NCBI GenBank assembly: GCA_028281985.1
Contig: JANQIU010000351.1
Location: 1-44,607 of the forward strand
Direction of reading: 5' to 3'
Length of the DNA stretch: 44,607 nt
Source: Alphaproteobacteria bacterium
Lineage (GTDB): Bacteria > Pseudomonadota > Alphaproteobacteria > DSM-16000 > Inquilinaceae
Made by a program: the position numbers and the translations under genes. The notes beneath the pieces are model-generated. The model was not told the DNA's origin. It saw only the letters and a list, made by a program, of their open reading frames with translations, and did no database searches. Below, in pieces: positions 25,164 through 33,564 of the stretch (within the stretch, counting starts at the first letter, position 1; each line of letters starts with the position of its first letter).

Positions 25164-26799
25164 CCCCGCGGGCCTCGGCGATCCGGTCACGCTGCAGATC
25201 ATCCAGGAGGCGCTGACCGGCATCGGCGACGAGATGTTCGCCGTGCTGAAGAAGACGGCGATGAGCCCGATCATCTACGAGGTGCTGGACGCCGGCACCG
25301 CCGTCACCCTGCCCGACGGCGACCTGGCGGCCTCGGGCAGCGGCATCCCGACCTTCGTCGGCGTGCTGGACAAGGCGGTCAAGCGCATCCTGGAGCTGCA
25401 CGGGGCACCGTCGCCGGGCGACCTGTTCGTCACCAACGACCCCTATTTCGGCGGCGTCACCCATCTGAACGACGTGGTGCTGGCCTTGCCGGTGTTCGCC
25501 GGAGACACGCTGATCGCCTGGACCGCCAACATCGCCCATTGGAGCGATATCGGCGGGCGCAGCCGCGGCTCCATGTCCACCCAGGCGACCGAGATCTGGC
25601 AGGAGGGGTTGCGCCTGCCGGCGGTCAAACTGTTCGACCGGGGCCGTATGGTGCAGCCGGTCTTGGACCTGGTGATGGCCAACTCCCGCCTGCCGGAATT
25701 CGTGCGGGGGGACCTGTGGGCCGCGGTCGCGGCCGCCCGCGCCGGCGAACGGGCAGTGCAGGCCCTGGCCGCCAAGTACGGGGTGGCGGTGTTCCGCCAA
25801 TCCCTGAGGGATTTCCTGGATACCGGCGAAGCGGTGACACGGGCCGGGCTGTGCCGCCTGCCGCACGGCCGCTTCGCGGTCAGCGAGGGGCAGGACAATG
25901 GCGAGGTGTGGTCGGCCGAAATCGAGATCAGCGCCGACGCCTTCGTCGTCGACCTGCGCCATGCCCCCGACCAGTCGGCCGGCCCGTACAACACCAGCCG
26001 GGACGGTGCGGTCATCGCCGCACAGATGATCCTGAAATCGATCACCGCGCCGGACACGCCGCTGAACGGCGGGTCGCTGCGGCCGCTGACGGTGCTGACC
26101 CGGCCGGGCAGCCGGTTCCATGCCCTGCCGCCGGCGCCGCACGGATTCTACTTCGAAACCCGCATCCGCCTGCACGACCTGCTGTGGCGCTGCCTGGCCG
26201 ACCATCTGCCGGACACGCTGCCGGCCGGCGGCTTCGCATCGATCTGCGGCACGGTCATCGCCGGGCCGAACCCGGACACCGGCCGCCGCTACACCCTGGT
26301 GGAGCCGGAAATCGGTGGCTGGGGCGCCAGCCCGGGCCGGGACGGTGTGTCGGCCCTGTTCTCCGGCGTGCACGGCGACACGTTCAACTGCCCGGCGGAG
26401 ATCACCGAGGCGCGCTACGGCCTGGAGGTCGGCCGGCTTGCCCTGAACGACGAGCCCGGTGGCGCGGGGCGCTGGCGCGGCGGGCGCGGCATCGTGGTCG
26501 ACTACCGGGTGCGGGCCGACGACACCACGTTGACCTGTGGGTACACGCGGGCGGTCCAGCCGCCCTGGGGCCTGGCCGGCGGCGGTGCCGGCACGCCGAA
26601 CCGGGTCGAGGTGATCCGGGCGGCCGGCGCGATCGAACGCCACGCCATCGCTTCCGACATCCCGCTGGCGGGCGGCGACACGGTGCGCGTGATCACCGGC
26701 CAGGGCGGCGGCTATGGCGACCCGCGACAGCGCAGTGCCGAGGCGATCGACCGCGATCGCCGCGACGGGTGGGAGCGGAACCAGGCGGCTGCCGAATAG
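25144..26799 (+). CDS. hyuB: Hydantoinase/oxoprolinase B-type subunit, second (tandem) copy
   Basis: A 551-residue paralogue of the preceding gene. The same landmarks recur: PVTLQIIQEALTGIGDEMFAV, KTAMSPIIYEVLDAGTAV, GDLFVTNDPYFGGVTHLNDV, AWTANIAHWSDIGGRSRGS, SICGTVIAGPNPDTGRRYT and GGGYGDPRQRS. Differences are spread along the protein, notably in the segment between residues 150 and 300, so this is an old duplication rather than a recent copy. GGGAGG just before the ATG supports translation despite the 20-bp overlap. Two B subunits with one A subunit suggest alternative complexes with different substrate or stereo preference, or a paired B1-B2 assembly. Confidence 0.92.
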   Translation: MVSSPTDPAGLGDPVTLQIIQEALTGIGDEMFAVLKKTAMSPIIYEVLDAGTAVTLPDGDLAASGSGIPTFVGVLDKAVKRILELHGAPSPGDLFVTNDPYFGGVTHLNDVVLALPVFAGDTLIAWTANIAHWSDIGGRSRGSMSTQATEIWQEGLRLPAVKLFDRGRMVQPVLDLVMANSRLPEFVRGDLWAAVAAARAGERAVQALAAKYGVAVFRQSLRDFLDTGEAVTRAGLCRLPHGRFAVSEGQDNGEVWSAEIEISADAFVVDLRHAPDQSAGPYNTSRDGAVIAAQMILKSITAPDTPLNGGSLRPLTVLTRPGSRFHALPPAPHGFYFETRIRLHDLLWRCLADHLPDTLPAGGFASICGTVIAGPNPDTGRRYTLVEPEIGGWGASPGRDGVSALFSGVHGDTFNCPAEITEARYGLEVGRLALNDEPGGAGRWRGGRGIVVDYRVRADDTTLTCGYTRAVQPPWGLAGGGAGTPNRVEVIRAAGAIERHAIASDIPLAGGDTVRVITGQGGGYGDPRQRSAEAIDRDRRDGWERNQAAAE

Positions 26800-26837
26800 G
26801 GCCGGCTCCCGGTCGATCCGGATGGAGGCCGAATGCG

Positions 26838-29800
26838 ATGCTGGGGACAGGAGAAGTAGACACCACGCCCGCGCGCCGCGCGATCCGCGACTTCACGCTG
26901 GCCGAGGAGAATGCGCTGGTCGGCGATCTGCTGGGTCGGGTCGGCCTCGACGCGGACGCGCGCGATACCATCGGCAGCCAGGCCAGACACCTGGTCGAAG
27001 GCGCCCGCCGCCGCATCGCCCGCGGCGGGATGATCGAGCAGTTCCTGCAGGAATACGGCCTGAACAACGACGAAGGCATCGCCCTGATGCGCCTGGCGGA
27101 AGCGATGCTGCGCACGCCGGACGCGCTGACCGCGGATGCCCTGATCCGGGACAAGGTGTCGGCAGCCGCCTGGGCGGCGCATCGCGGCCACAGCCCGTCG
27201 CCCCTGGTCAACCTGTCGACACGGGGATTGAGCGCGGCCGCCGCCTGGCTCGACCGATCGGCGCCGCCCGACCCGGCGCTGCCCGTGCGCCGGGTGGTGC
27301 AGCGGCTGGCCGAACCGATCGTCCGGACCGCCGTGGCCCAGGCCATGCGCATCCTGGGCGACCATTTCGTCCTGGGCCAGACGATGCCGGCGGCCATGGC
27401 GCGGGCACGACCCTTCGCGGCGCGCGGCTACCGCCTGTCCTACGACATGCTGGGCGAAGCGGCGCTGACCCGCGGCCAGGCCGACCGGTACCTGAGAGCC
27501 TATGCCGACGCGATCGCCGCCGTCGCCGGGATTGCCGAGCCGGGGATGGTGGCCAGAAACCCGGGCATCTCGGTCAAGCTGTCGGCCTTGCACCCCCGAT
27601 ACGTGCCGGGTCAGCGGGTGGACGTGCTGTCGACGCTGCTGCCGGCCCTGCGCCGTCTGGTTGCCGCCGCCCACGCCGCCGACATCGCGATTACCATCGA
27701 TGCCGAAGAGGCCGACCGGCTGGAGCTGTCGCTGGACCTGTTCGATGCGCTGCTGGCCGATCCGGAGACCCGGGGATGGCCGGGCCTGGGTTTCGTGGTG
27801 CAGGCCTACCAGCGCCGCGCGCTGCCGGTGATCGACTGGCTGATCGCCCGCGCCCGGGCCACCGGACGGCGGATCATGGTGCGGCTGGTCAAGGGGGCCT
27901 ATTGGGACAGCGAGATCAAGCGGGCGCAGGAGCAGGGGCTGGACGACTATCCGGTGTTCACCCGCAAGGCCTGCACCGACGTGTCCTACCTGGCCTGTGC
28001 CCGGCGGCTGTTCGACCACCCGGACGCGGTCTATCCGCAATTCGCCACCCACAACGCCCACACCATCGCCGCCATCCTGCATATGGCCGGCGACAACGGC
28101 GATTTCGAACTGCAGCGCCTGCACGGCATGGGCGAGCCGCTGCACGATGCCGTTGTCGAGCAGGGGCAGGCCGTCAGCCGCATCTACGCCCCGGTGGGCG
28201 GCCATCGCGACCTGCTGCCGTATCTGGTGCGACGGCTGCTGGAGAACGGCGCCAATTCCTCCTTCATCAACCAGCTCTTCGACCCGGCCCTGGCGGTGGA
28301 CGACGTCGTCGGCGACCCGATCGCCGAGCTGGCCCACGCGCCCTGCCGCCGCAACCCGCGCATCCCGATGCCCCGGGACATCCTGGACGGCGAGCGCCTG
28401 GGCGCGGGCGGCATCGATCTGGCCAACCCGGCGGCGGTCGCGCGCCTGGCGATGGCGTTGGACGGTCGTCCCGACGCCGGGGCAACATCGATCATCGCCG
28501 GTCGGGATCGCACCGGCTCACCCCGCCCCGTCACCAGCCCGGCCGACAGGCGCGTGCTGGTTGGCCATGTGACCGAAGCGACGACCACCATGGTCGACGA
28601 GGCGGTCAGCGTCGCCGCGGACCACTGGCCGGCCTGGGCCGGGCGTGCCGCCGGCGACCGGGCGAACACCTTGCGCAGCGCCGCAGACGCGCTGGAAGAC
28701 GACCGGGACGCTTTCATCGACCTGGCGATCCGCGAGGCCGGCAAGACCCCGGCGGACGCGGTGGCGGAAGTGCGGGAGGCCGCGGATTTCTGCCGTTACT
28801 ACGCAGACCGGGCCGCCGATCCGCGGATGCAGGACCGGCAGGCCCTGGGCCCGATCGCCTGCATTTCGCCGTGGAACTTCCCGCTGGCGATCTTCCTGGG
28901 CCAGGTGTCCGCCGCCCTGGTCACCGGCAATGCCGCGATCGCCAAGCCGGCGCCGCAGACACCGCTGATCGCCGCCCGCGCCGTCCGTCTGCTGCACGCG
29001 GCCGGGGTGCCGCCGGAGGTGTTGGCCCTGTTGCCCGGCGACGGCCAGATCGGCGGCGCCCTGGTCGCCGATCCCCGGATCGCCGGGGTCCTGTTCACCG
29101 GATCGACCGCCACCGCCCAGGCCATCCACCGCGCCATCGCGCAGACGTCAGACAGCGCACCGCTGATCGCCGAGACCGGCGGCGTCAATGCGATGATAGT
29201 CGATTCAACCGCCTTACCCGAACAGGCGGTCCGGGACGCCCTGGCCTCGGCGTTCCAGAGCGCGGGCCAGCGGTGCTCCGCCCTGCGCCTGCTGTGTGTG
29301 CAGGAGGATATCGCCGACGGGTTCCTGGAGATCCTGGCCGGGGCGATGGCGGAACTGCGGGTCGGCGACCCCGCCAGCCTGGCCACGGATGTCGGCCCGG
29401 TGATCGATGCGGCCGCGCACCGGCGTATCGACGACCATGTCGCCGACCTGGACCGCCGGTTCCGGCGGATCGCCACCGCGCCGCTGTCGTCCGGTTGCGA
29501 ACACGGCACCTACGCCGCACCGGTCGCGTTCGAACTCAACAGCGTCGACGACCTGGCGGAGGAGGTCTTCGGCCCGGTCCTGCATATCGTGCGCTACCGC
29601 GCCCGGGATCTGGAGGCGCTGGTACAGCGGATCAACGCCGCCGGCTACGGTTTGACGATGGGCCTGCATTCGCGGATCGACGAGACCATGCGCCGGGTGC
29701 GCGACACCGCCCGGGTCGGGAACCTGTACATCAACCGCAACCAGATCGGCGCTGTCGTCGGCGTGCAGCCCTTCGGCGGCGAAGGCCTGTCCGGCACCGG

Positions 29801-30509
29801 CCCGAAAGCCGGAGGCCCGCACTATCTGGAGCGCCTGACCCGCCCGGGACCAGCCCCGGAGGCAATGCCGGCCGATCGCGGCGGGGTCGCGGTGATCGGC
29901 GCCCCGCCGCCGGCCTGGGATCCGTCGGCGGCACGCGCCGCCCAGCGCACCTGGGCAAGCCAGGACCGGATGGCCGCCCTGCGTCGGGCGGTCGACCAAA
30001 CGGCTTGCGCCATGCCTGACCTGTCCGGGCTTGATGAGCCGGCGCAGCTGCCGGGCCCGGCGGGCGAGCACAACACCCTGACCCTGTCGGGCCGCGGCAT
30101 CGCCTTGTGTCTGGGGCCCGACGGATGGCTCGACCGGCAGGTCCTTCGGGCACTGGCCACCGGCAACGCCGTTCTCGCGGCCGTGACGCCATCGGCGCAG
30201 GCTGCTGCCGATACGCTTCGCACTGTCTTAGAGGCGTCGGGCGCCCCGGCAGACCTATTGCAGCTCGTCGCCATCGACGACGGCCGCCTTCCCGCAGACC
30301 TGCTGATGTCGGCCGATATCGACGCGGTATGCGCCGACCTGGATCCGCCGGCGCAGGCGGCGATACGACAGACACTTGCCCAACGGCGCGGTACGATCGT
30401 GCCCCTGGTCCGGTGCCAGGACCCCATCGCCCGCCTGACGGTCGAGCGCACACTGACCATCAACACCGCTGCGGCGGGCGGCGACGCGCAACTGCTGGCA
30501 ACCGCCTGA
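26838..30509 (+). CDS. putA: Bifunctional proline dehydrogenase / L-glutamate gamma-semialdehyde dehydrogenase PutA
   Basis: A 1223-residue enzyme that oxidises L-proline to glutamate with FAD and NAD. Residues ~15-110 are the alpha-helical PutA domain; ~175-480 are the FAD barrel (SVKLSALHPRY, TIDAEEADRLELSLDLF, MVRLVKGAYWDSEIKRAQ, GANSSFINQLFD). The aldehyde dehydrogenase part follows: Asn680 in SPWNFP, Glu779 in AETGG, Cys813 in SAGQRCSALR, then EEVFGPVLHIVRY and QPFGGEGLSGTGPKAGGP. About 220 residues after ~1005 form the extra C-terminal domain of long (type B) PutA. There is no N-terminal ribbon-helix-helix, so it is not an autorepressor. GGAGG 9 bp before ATG 26838 fixes the start. It lies 38 bp after the second B gene, in the same operon. 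Confidence 0.96.
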   Translation: MLGTGEVDTTPARRAIRDFTLAEENALVGDLLGRVGLDADARDTIGSQARHLVEGARRRIARGGMIEQFLQEYGLNNDEGIALMRLAEAMLRTPDALTADALIRDKVSAAAWAAHRGHSPSPLVNLSTRGLSAAAAWLDRSAPPDPALPVRRVVQRLAEPIVRTAVAQAMRILGDHFVLGQTMPAAMARARPFAARGYRLSYDMLGEAALTRGQADRYLRAYADAIAAVAGIAEPGMVARNPGISVKLSALHPRYVPGQRVDVLSTLLPALRRLVAAAHAADIAITIDAEEADRLELSLDLFDALLADPETRGWPGLGFVVQAYQRRALPVIDWLIARARATGRRIMVRLVKGAYWDSEIKRAQEQGLDDYPVFTRKACTDVSYLACARRLFDHPDAVYPQFATHNAHTIAAILHMAGDNGDFELQRLHGMGEPLHDAVVEQGQAVSRIYAPVGGHRDLLPYLVRRLLENGANSSFINQLFDPALAVDDVVGDPIAELAHAPCRRNPRIPMPRDILDGERLGAGGIDLANPAAVARLAMALDGRPDAGATSIIAGRDRTGSPRPVTSPADRRVLVGHVTEATTTMVDEAVSVAADHWPAWAGRAAGDRANTLRSAADALEDDRDAFIDLAIREAGKTPADAVAEVREAADFCRYYADRAADPRMQDRQALGPIACISPWNFPLAIFLGQVSAALVTGNAAIAKPAPQTPLIAARAVRLLHAAGVPPEVLALLPGDGQIGGALVADPRIAGVLFTGSTATAQAIHRAIAQTSDSAPLIAETGGVNAMIVDSTALPEQAVRDALASAFQSAGQRCSALRLLCVQEDIADGFLEILAGAMAELRVGDPASLATDVGPVIDAAAHRRIDDHVADLDRRFRRIATAPLSSGCEHGTYAAPVAFELNSVDDLAEEVFGPVLHIVRYRARDLEALVQRINAAGYGLTMGLHSRIDETMRRVRDTARVGNLYINRNQIGAVVGVQPFGGEGLSGTGPKAGGPHYLERLTRPGPAPEAMPADRGGVAVIGAPPPAWDPSAARAAQRTWASQDRMAALRRAVDQTACAMPDLSGLDEPAQLPGPAGEHNTLTLSGRGIALCLGPDGWLDRQVLRALATGNAVLAAVTPSAQAAADTLRTVLEASGAPADLLQLVAIDDGRLPADLLMSADIDAVCADLDPPAQAAIRQTLAQRRGTIVPLVRCQDPIARLTVERTLTINTAAAGGDAQLLATA

Positions 30510-30528
30510 GACCGGCTTCGCTAAGGCC

Positions 30529-31422
30529 CTATGACCGGACGAAGGCATAGGCGCTGTCCCGGGCCGCGGCGGCGGTCACCCCGAAATAGGCCTTGAACTC
30601 GCGGCTGAACTGGGACGGGCTTTCATAGCCCACGGCGAAAGCCGCATCGTTGGCGCGCATGTTCTCGTGGACGATCAGGCTGCGGGCCCGGGTCAGGCGC
30701 AGCTTCTTGATGTATTGCAGCGGCGTGTCGCCCATGGCCGTCTTGAAAGCGCGATAGAAGACCGGGCTGCTCATCCCGGCCTCCGCCGCCATCTCGTCGA
30801 CCGATCGTTTCTGTGCCAGGTCGGCCCGAACGCCCTGCAGCACCCGGGCGATCCGGGCATGGCGACCGTCGGCATGCAGCATGGCCCGCAGGACCGAACT
30901 CCGGCCGTGCTGGAGGGCGCGATAGAGGATCTCGCGCACCACGCCCGGGCCGAGAACGGCAGTATCGGCAGCATCACACAGGCACGTCAGAAGGCGCGCG
31001 ACCGCCTCGCGCATGTCGTCGTGCATGCCGACCGGTTCGACGCCCAGCGCGGCGGGGTCACCGCCCGGCCCGCAGCCGTCGACAAAACCGGTCAGTTCGA
31101 ACAGCGTGGCGACGTCGATGTCGATGAAGACGCCCAGCAGCGGCGCGTCGGCGCTGGCCCAGGTCTCGCACTCGGCGGCCACCGGCAGGCTGGCGACCAG
31201 ATAGTGGTCCGGGTCGTAGGTAAACACCTGATCGCCGACGTGAAGGATCTTGCGGCCCTGGACCATGATGATCAGGCCGGAGTCATACAGCAGGGGCGCG
31301 CGGGCGACCGGCCGATCCGCCCAGAAAAGCTTCACCCCGGCCAGACCGGTCGGGGCAAAACCGCTTTCCTCCAGCCCCAAACGGGCCGCGAGGCGGTTCA
31401 CCCTCGGCATGCTCTCGCCCAT
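30529..31422 (-). CDS. AraC-family regulator (AraC_N type)
   Basis: A 297-residue regulator. The N-terminal half (GVKLFWADRPVARAPLLYDSGLIIMVQGRKILHVGDQ in outline; GLIIMVQGRK and YLVASLPV are characteristic) is the AraC_N sensor domain often found next to small hydrolase or reductase genes. The C-terminal ~100 residues are the double helix-turn-helix: SVDEMAAEAGMSSPVFYRAF and NDAAFAVGYESPSQFSREFK. GGAG 7-8 bp upstream of the ATG at 31422 decides the start over a longer frame. It converges with putA and diverges from the alpha/beta hydrolase, its likely target. Confidence 0.9.
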   Translation of the reverse strand: MGESMPRVNRLAARLGLEESGFAPTGLAGVKLFWADRPVARAPLLYDSGLIIMVQGRKILHVGDQVFTYDPDHYLVASLPVAAECETWASADAPLLGVFIDIDVATLFELTGFVDGCGPGGDPAALGVEPVGMHDDMREAVARLLTCLCDAADTAVLGPGVVREILYRALQHGRSSVLRAMLHADGRHARIARVLQGVRADLAQKRSVDEMAAEAGMSSPVFYRAFKTAMGDTPLQYIKKLRLTRARSLIVHENMRANDAAFAVGYESPSQFSREFKAYFGVTAAAARDSAYAFVRS

Positions 31423-31442
31423 GGCCACACTCCAGCTACCGA

Positions 31443-31452
31443 CACAATTGTG
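31443..31452. promoter_or_regulatory. Short palindrome in the araC/hydrolase intergenic region
   Basis: CACAATTGTG is a perfect 10-bp palindrome located 20 bp upstream of the AraC-type start in a 160-bp divergent promoter region. It may be part of a regulator site, but AraC proteins usually bind direct repeats, so the assignment is weak. Confidence 0.3.
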
Positions 31453-31582
31453 CAATGGAGAAGCCGCTGAGTCGATAGAATCCGCCAGGTTCGATAGGAT
31501 CAGGCAAAACGATGACGGGATCGGGCATTCGCCGTTCGGGGCAAAACAGTAGTCTGCCGCCACCGAACGACTGGAGACAGCG

Positions 31583-32521
31583 ATGCTCGATCACAGCGAT
31601 ATCCCCGCCGACAAGCTCGACGCCATCAAGACCCTGGCGGCGTTCTGCGTCACCACCCCCTTCCGGACGCCGATCCACAAGACGCCGGCCGATCACGGTG
31701 TCGACACGTGGGAGGACGTGTTCTTCCCCTCCGCCGACGGCGTACCGCTTGATGGCTGGTATGTTCCGGCCGTCGACGGCGAGAGCGACAAGCTGATCGT
31801 GATGAACCACCCCTATCCGATGAGCCGGTCCGGCTTCACCGGGCATTGGGGCGAACCCTGGAACGTGGTGGACGATCTGGAGATCGATTTCGTCGCCCAG
31901 ATCGCCCATCTGGCCAAGGCCGGCTACAATGTCCTGGCCTACGACCTCCGCAATCATGGGCGCAGCGGCGCGGCCAATGGCGGCATCTGCGGCGTCGGCC
32001 GTTACGAGTGGCGCGACTGCGTCGGCGCGAAGCGCCATGTGGACGCGCATCCGCGCCTCAGCCGGATGAAGCTCGGCCTCTTCAGCCAATGCACCGGCGG
32101 CAACGGGCAGTTCGAAGCCATCCACCGGGACCCGGACCTGTTCGACAACGTTCTGTGCATGCTGTCGCCGATGACCCTGTCGATGGTGGCGATGAAACAG
32201 GTGTTCGCCGGACTCTATGGCATCGAGGACTACATGGATGCGGTAATCGATGAGGAGCGCAAGCTCGGCGGCTTCACCCACCGGGAAATGGACCCCAAAC
32301 CTTTCGCGCCGTCCGTCAAGATGCCCGTCCTGCAGTTCCAGGTGAAGGACGACGCCTGGACCGACAACCCCCGTGACGGGCAGGAGATCTTCGACCTGAT
32401 CGGCTCCAACGATAAGGAACTGTTCTGGATCGAAGGCACGACGCGGCGGTTCGATGGCTACAACTACTTCGGCAGGAACCCGGAAAAGATGATCGCCTTC
32501 TTCGATCACCACATGCGGTAG
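31583..32521 (+). CDS. Alpha/beta-hydrolase-fold protein with Cys at the nucleophile elbow
   Basis: A 312-residue cytoplasmic protein. The fold is clear: KLIVMNHPYPM (strand and oxyanion region), GYNVLAYDLRNHGRSG, the nucleophile elbow LGLFSQCTGGNG, and PVLQFQVKDDAWT carrying the acid (Asp257 or so). At the elbow the middle residue of the S-Q-C-T-G pattern is Cys170 in place of the usual Ser, as in dienelactone hydrolases. At the end, where a His is expected (GxxH), the sequence is EGTTRRFDGYNYFG, with no His. The substrate is unknown. It begins after AGAC-AGCG-type spacing with GGAGAC upstream of the ATG and is divergent from the AraC regulator. Confidence 0.85.
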   Translation: MLDHSDIPADKLDAIKTLAAFCVTTPFRTPIHKTPADHGVDTWEDVFFPSADGVPLDGWYVPAVDGESDKLIVMNHPYPMSRSGFTGHWGEPWNVVDDLEIDFVAQIAHLAKAGYNVLAYDLRNHGRSGAANGGICGVGRYEWRDCVGAKRHVDAHPRLSRMKLGLFSQCTGGNGQFEAIHRDPDLFDNVLCMLSPMTLSMVAMKQVFAGLYGIEDYMDAVIDEERKLGGFTHREMDPKPFAPSVKMPVLQFQVKDDAWTDNPRDGQEIFDLIGSNDKELFWIEGTTRRFDGYNYFGRNPEKMIAFFDHHMR

Positions 32522-32568
32522 GCAACGCCGCGGGAGCAGACAAGGTCACGGGCGCCAGGGAGGCGTCG

Positions 32569-33426
32569 TCACACCCGGCGCGCGATCAGGACATGGCACG
32601 ACGCGCCGAGCACCAGCGGCCGGTCGCGGCCGCCGGCGCGGCGCTCGAAGGCGGCGAGGACGGCACGCTCCACCGTCGCTCGCTCGCTCGGCTCACAACG
32701 GGCGATGAGAGACCCTGTGATCGGGTTGCCGACCATGCCGCGCCACATCGCAGCGGGGCTGGGCAGGGCAAGCGTCGCATCGACGACGTGGATCTCCACA
32801 TCCGCCACGGGAGCGGCCGAGGTGACCTCCTCGGCCAGACCCTCCGCCGTTGCGAGACCGGCCCAGCCGGGTCGCGGCGGCGGATCGGTCAGGCGGGCGG
32901 GCAGCGCGGCCATGAGCGGTTCGACCTGGGCCCGCGCCAGCTCATTGTGCTCGGCGCCCCGCCAGACGGCGGTCACCAGGAACCCGCCGGGCCGCAGGGA
33001 CTCCGCCGCCGCGCGCCAGCCCGAGGGCCGATCGGGGAAGAGGAAGATGCCGAAACATGAAAGGGCCGCATCGAAGGCGGCGTTTTCCAGGCCGAGGGTC
33101 TGACCGTCGCGGACCTCGCAGCGGGCATGCGCGCCCAGGGGCGCCAGCGCCCTTTCGGCAAGCGCCACCATCGCCGGCGAGATGTCGATGGCCAGCACCG
33201 CACCGCCCCCGCGATCGGCACAGAGACTGGCCGCCGCGACGGCCAGGTCACCGGGTCCGCAGGCGATGTCGAGAATACGGGGTGCGGGCGGCAAGCGGTC
33301 TTCGACCATGCGCAACATGGTCCGCGCGACATGGCCGGTCAGCGGCGCGAACAGCTGCGCATAGTCCGGCGCGTGCGCATCCCACATCCGAGCGGTGGCC
33401 AAGTCGTCGTTCGCGGATGTCGACAT
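32569..33426 (-). CDS. Class I SAM-dependent methyltransferase
   Basis: A 285-residue cytoplasmic protein. Motif I is ILDIACGPGD (about residues 51-60), the acidic residue after strand 2 is in LAIDISPAMV, and AALSCFGIFLFPDRPSGWRAAAESLRPGG covers motifs II-III of the Methyltransf_11/25 type (CFGIFLFPD, LRPGG). The end is less conserved. GGAGG 10 bp before the ATG at 33426 sets the start over an upstream ATG at 33468. The substrate cannot be predicted. It follows the cytochrome-type gene on the same strand after 138 bp containing two dyads, so it probably has its own promoter. Confidence 0.9.
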   Translation of the reverse strand: MSTSANDDLATARMWDAHAPDYAQLFAPLTGHVARTMLRMVEDRLPPAPRILDIACGPGDLAVAAASLCADRGGGAVLAIDISPAMVALAERALAPLGAHARCEVRDGQTLGLENAAFDAALSCFGIFLFPDRPSGWRAAAESLRPGGFLVTAVWRGAEHNELARAQVEPLMAALPARLTDPPPRPGWAGLATAEGLAEEVTSAAPVADVEIHVVDATLALPSPAAMWRGMVGNPITGSLIARCEPSERATVERAVLAAFERRAGGRDRPLVLGASCHVLIARRV

Positions 33427-33483
33427 GGGGGCCGTTCCTCCGTCAGCGCCGGCAAGCCAAGCCGCCATACTGTCCGACTAGAC

Positions 33484-33499
33484 CTGCCTCGGGAGGCAG
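33484..33499. promoter_or_regulatory. Dyad upstream of the methyltransferase gene
   Basis: CTGCCTC and GAGGCAG are perfect 7-bp inverted arms around GG. The site lies about 58 bp before the methyltransferase start codon, a position suited to an operator. There is no T-run on either side. Confidence 0.35.
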
Positions 33500-33524
33500 C
33501 TAAGCGGGACTGAATGAGCTTTCG

Positions 33525-33557
33525 CCGCGCTTGCTCCAAGGTCTGCTTTGAGCGCGG
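33525..33557 (-). terminator. Hairpin after the cytochrome-type gene
   Basis: A 7-bp stem (CCGCGCT with AGCGCGG) with a 19-base loop begins 8 bp beyond the stop codon of the minus-strand cytochrome-type gene. No T-run follows in that direction, so it could be a weak or Rho-assisted terminator or simply an mRNA 3' end stabiliser. Confidence 0.35.
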
Positions 33558-33564
33558 TATCGGT

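Noticed and set aside
25539-26837. An in-frame open extension of putA far upstream through the second HyuB gene
   Set aside because: It is an alternative-frame reading of hyuB without PutA similarity; putA has a strong ribosome site and normal N-terminus at 26838.
31423-31563. Longer N-terminus of the AraC regulator
   Set aside because: The added residues are unlike the family and would run through the promoter region; GGAG with good spacing precedes the ATG at 31422.
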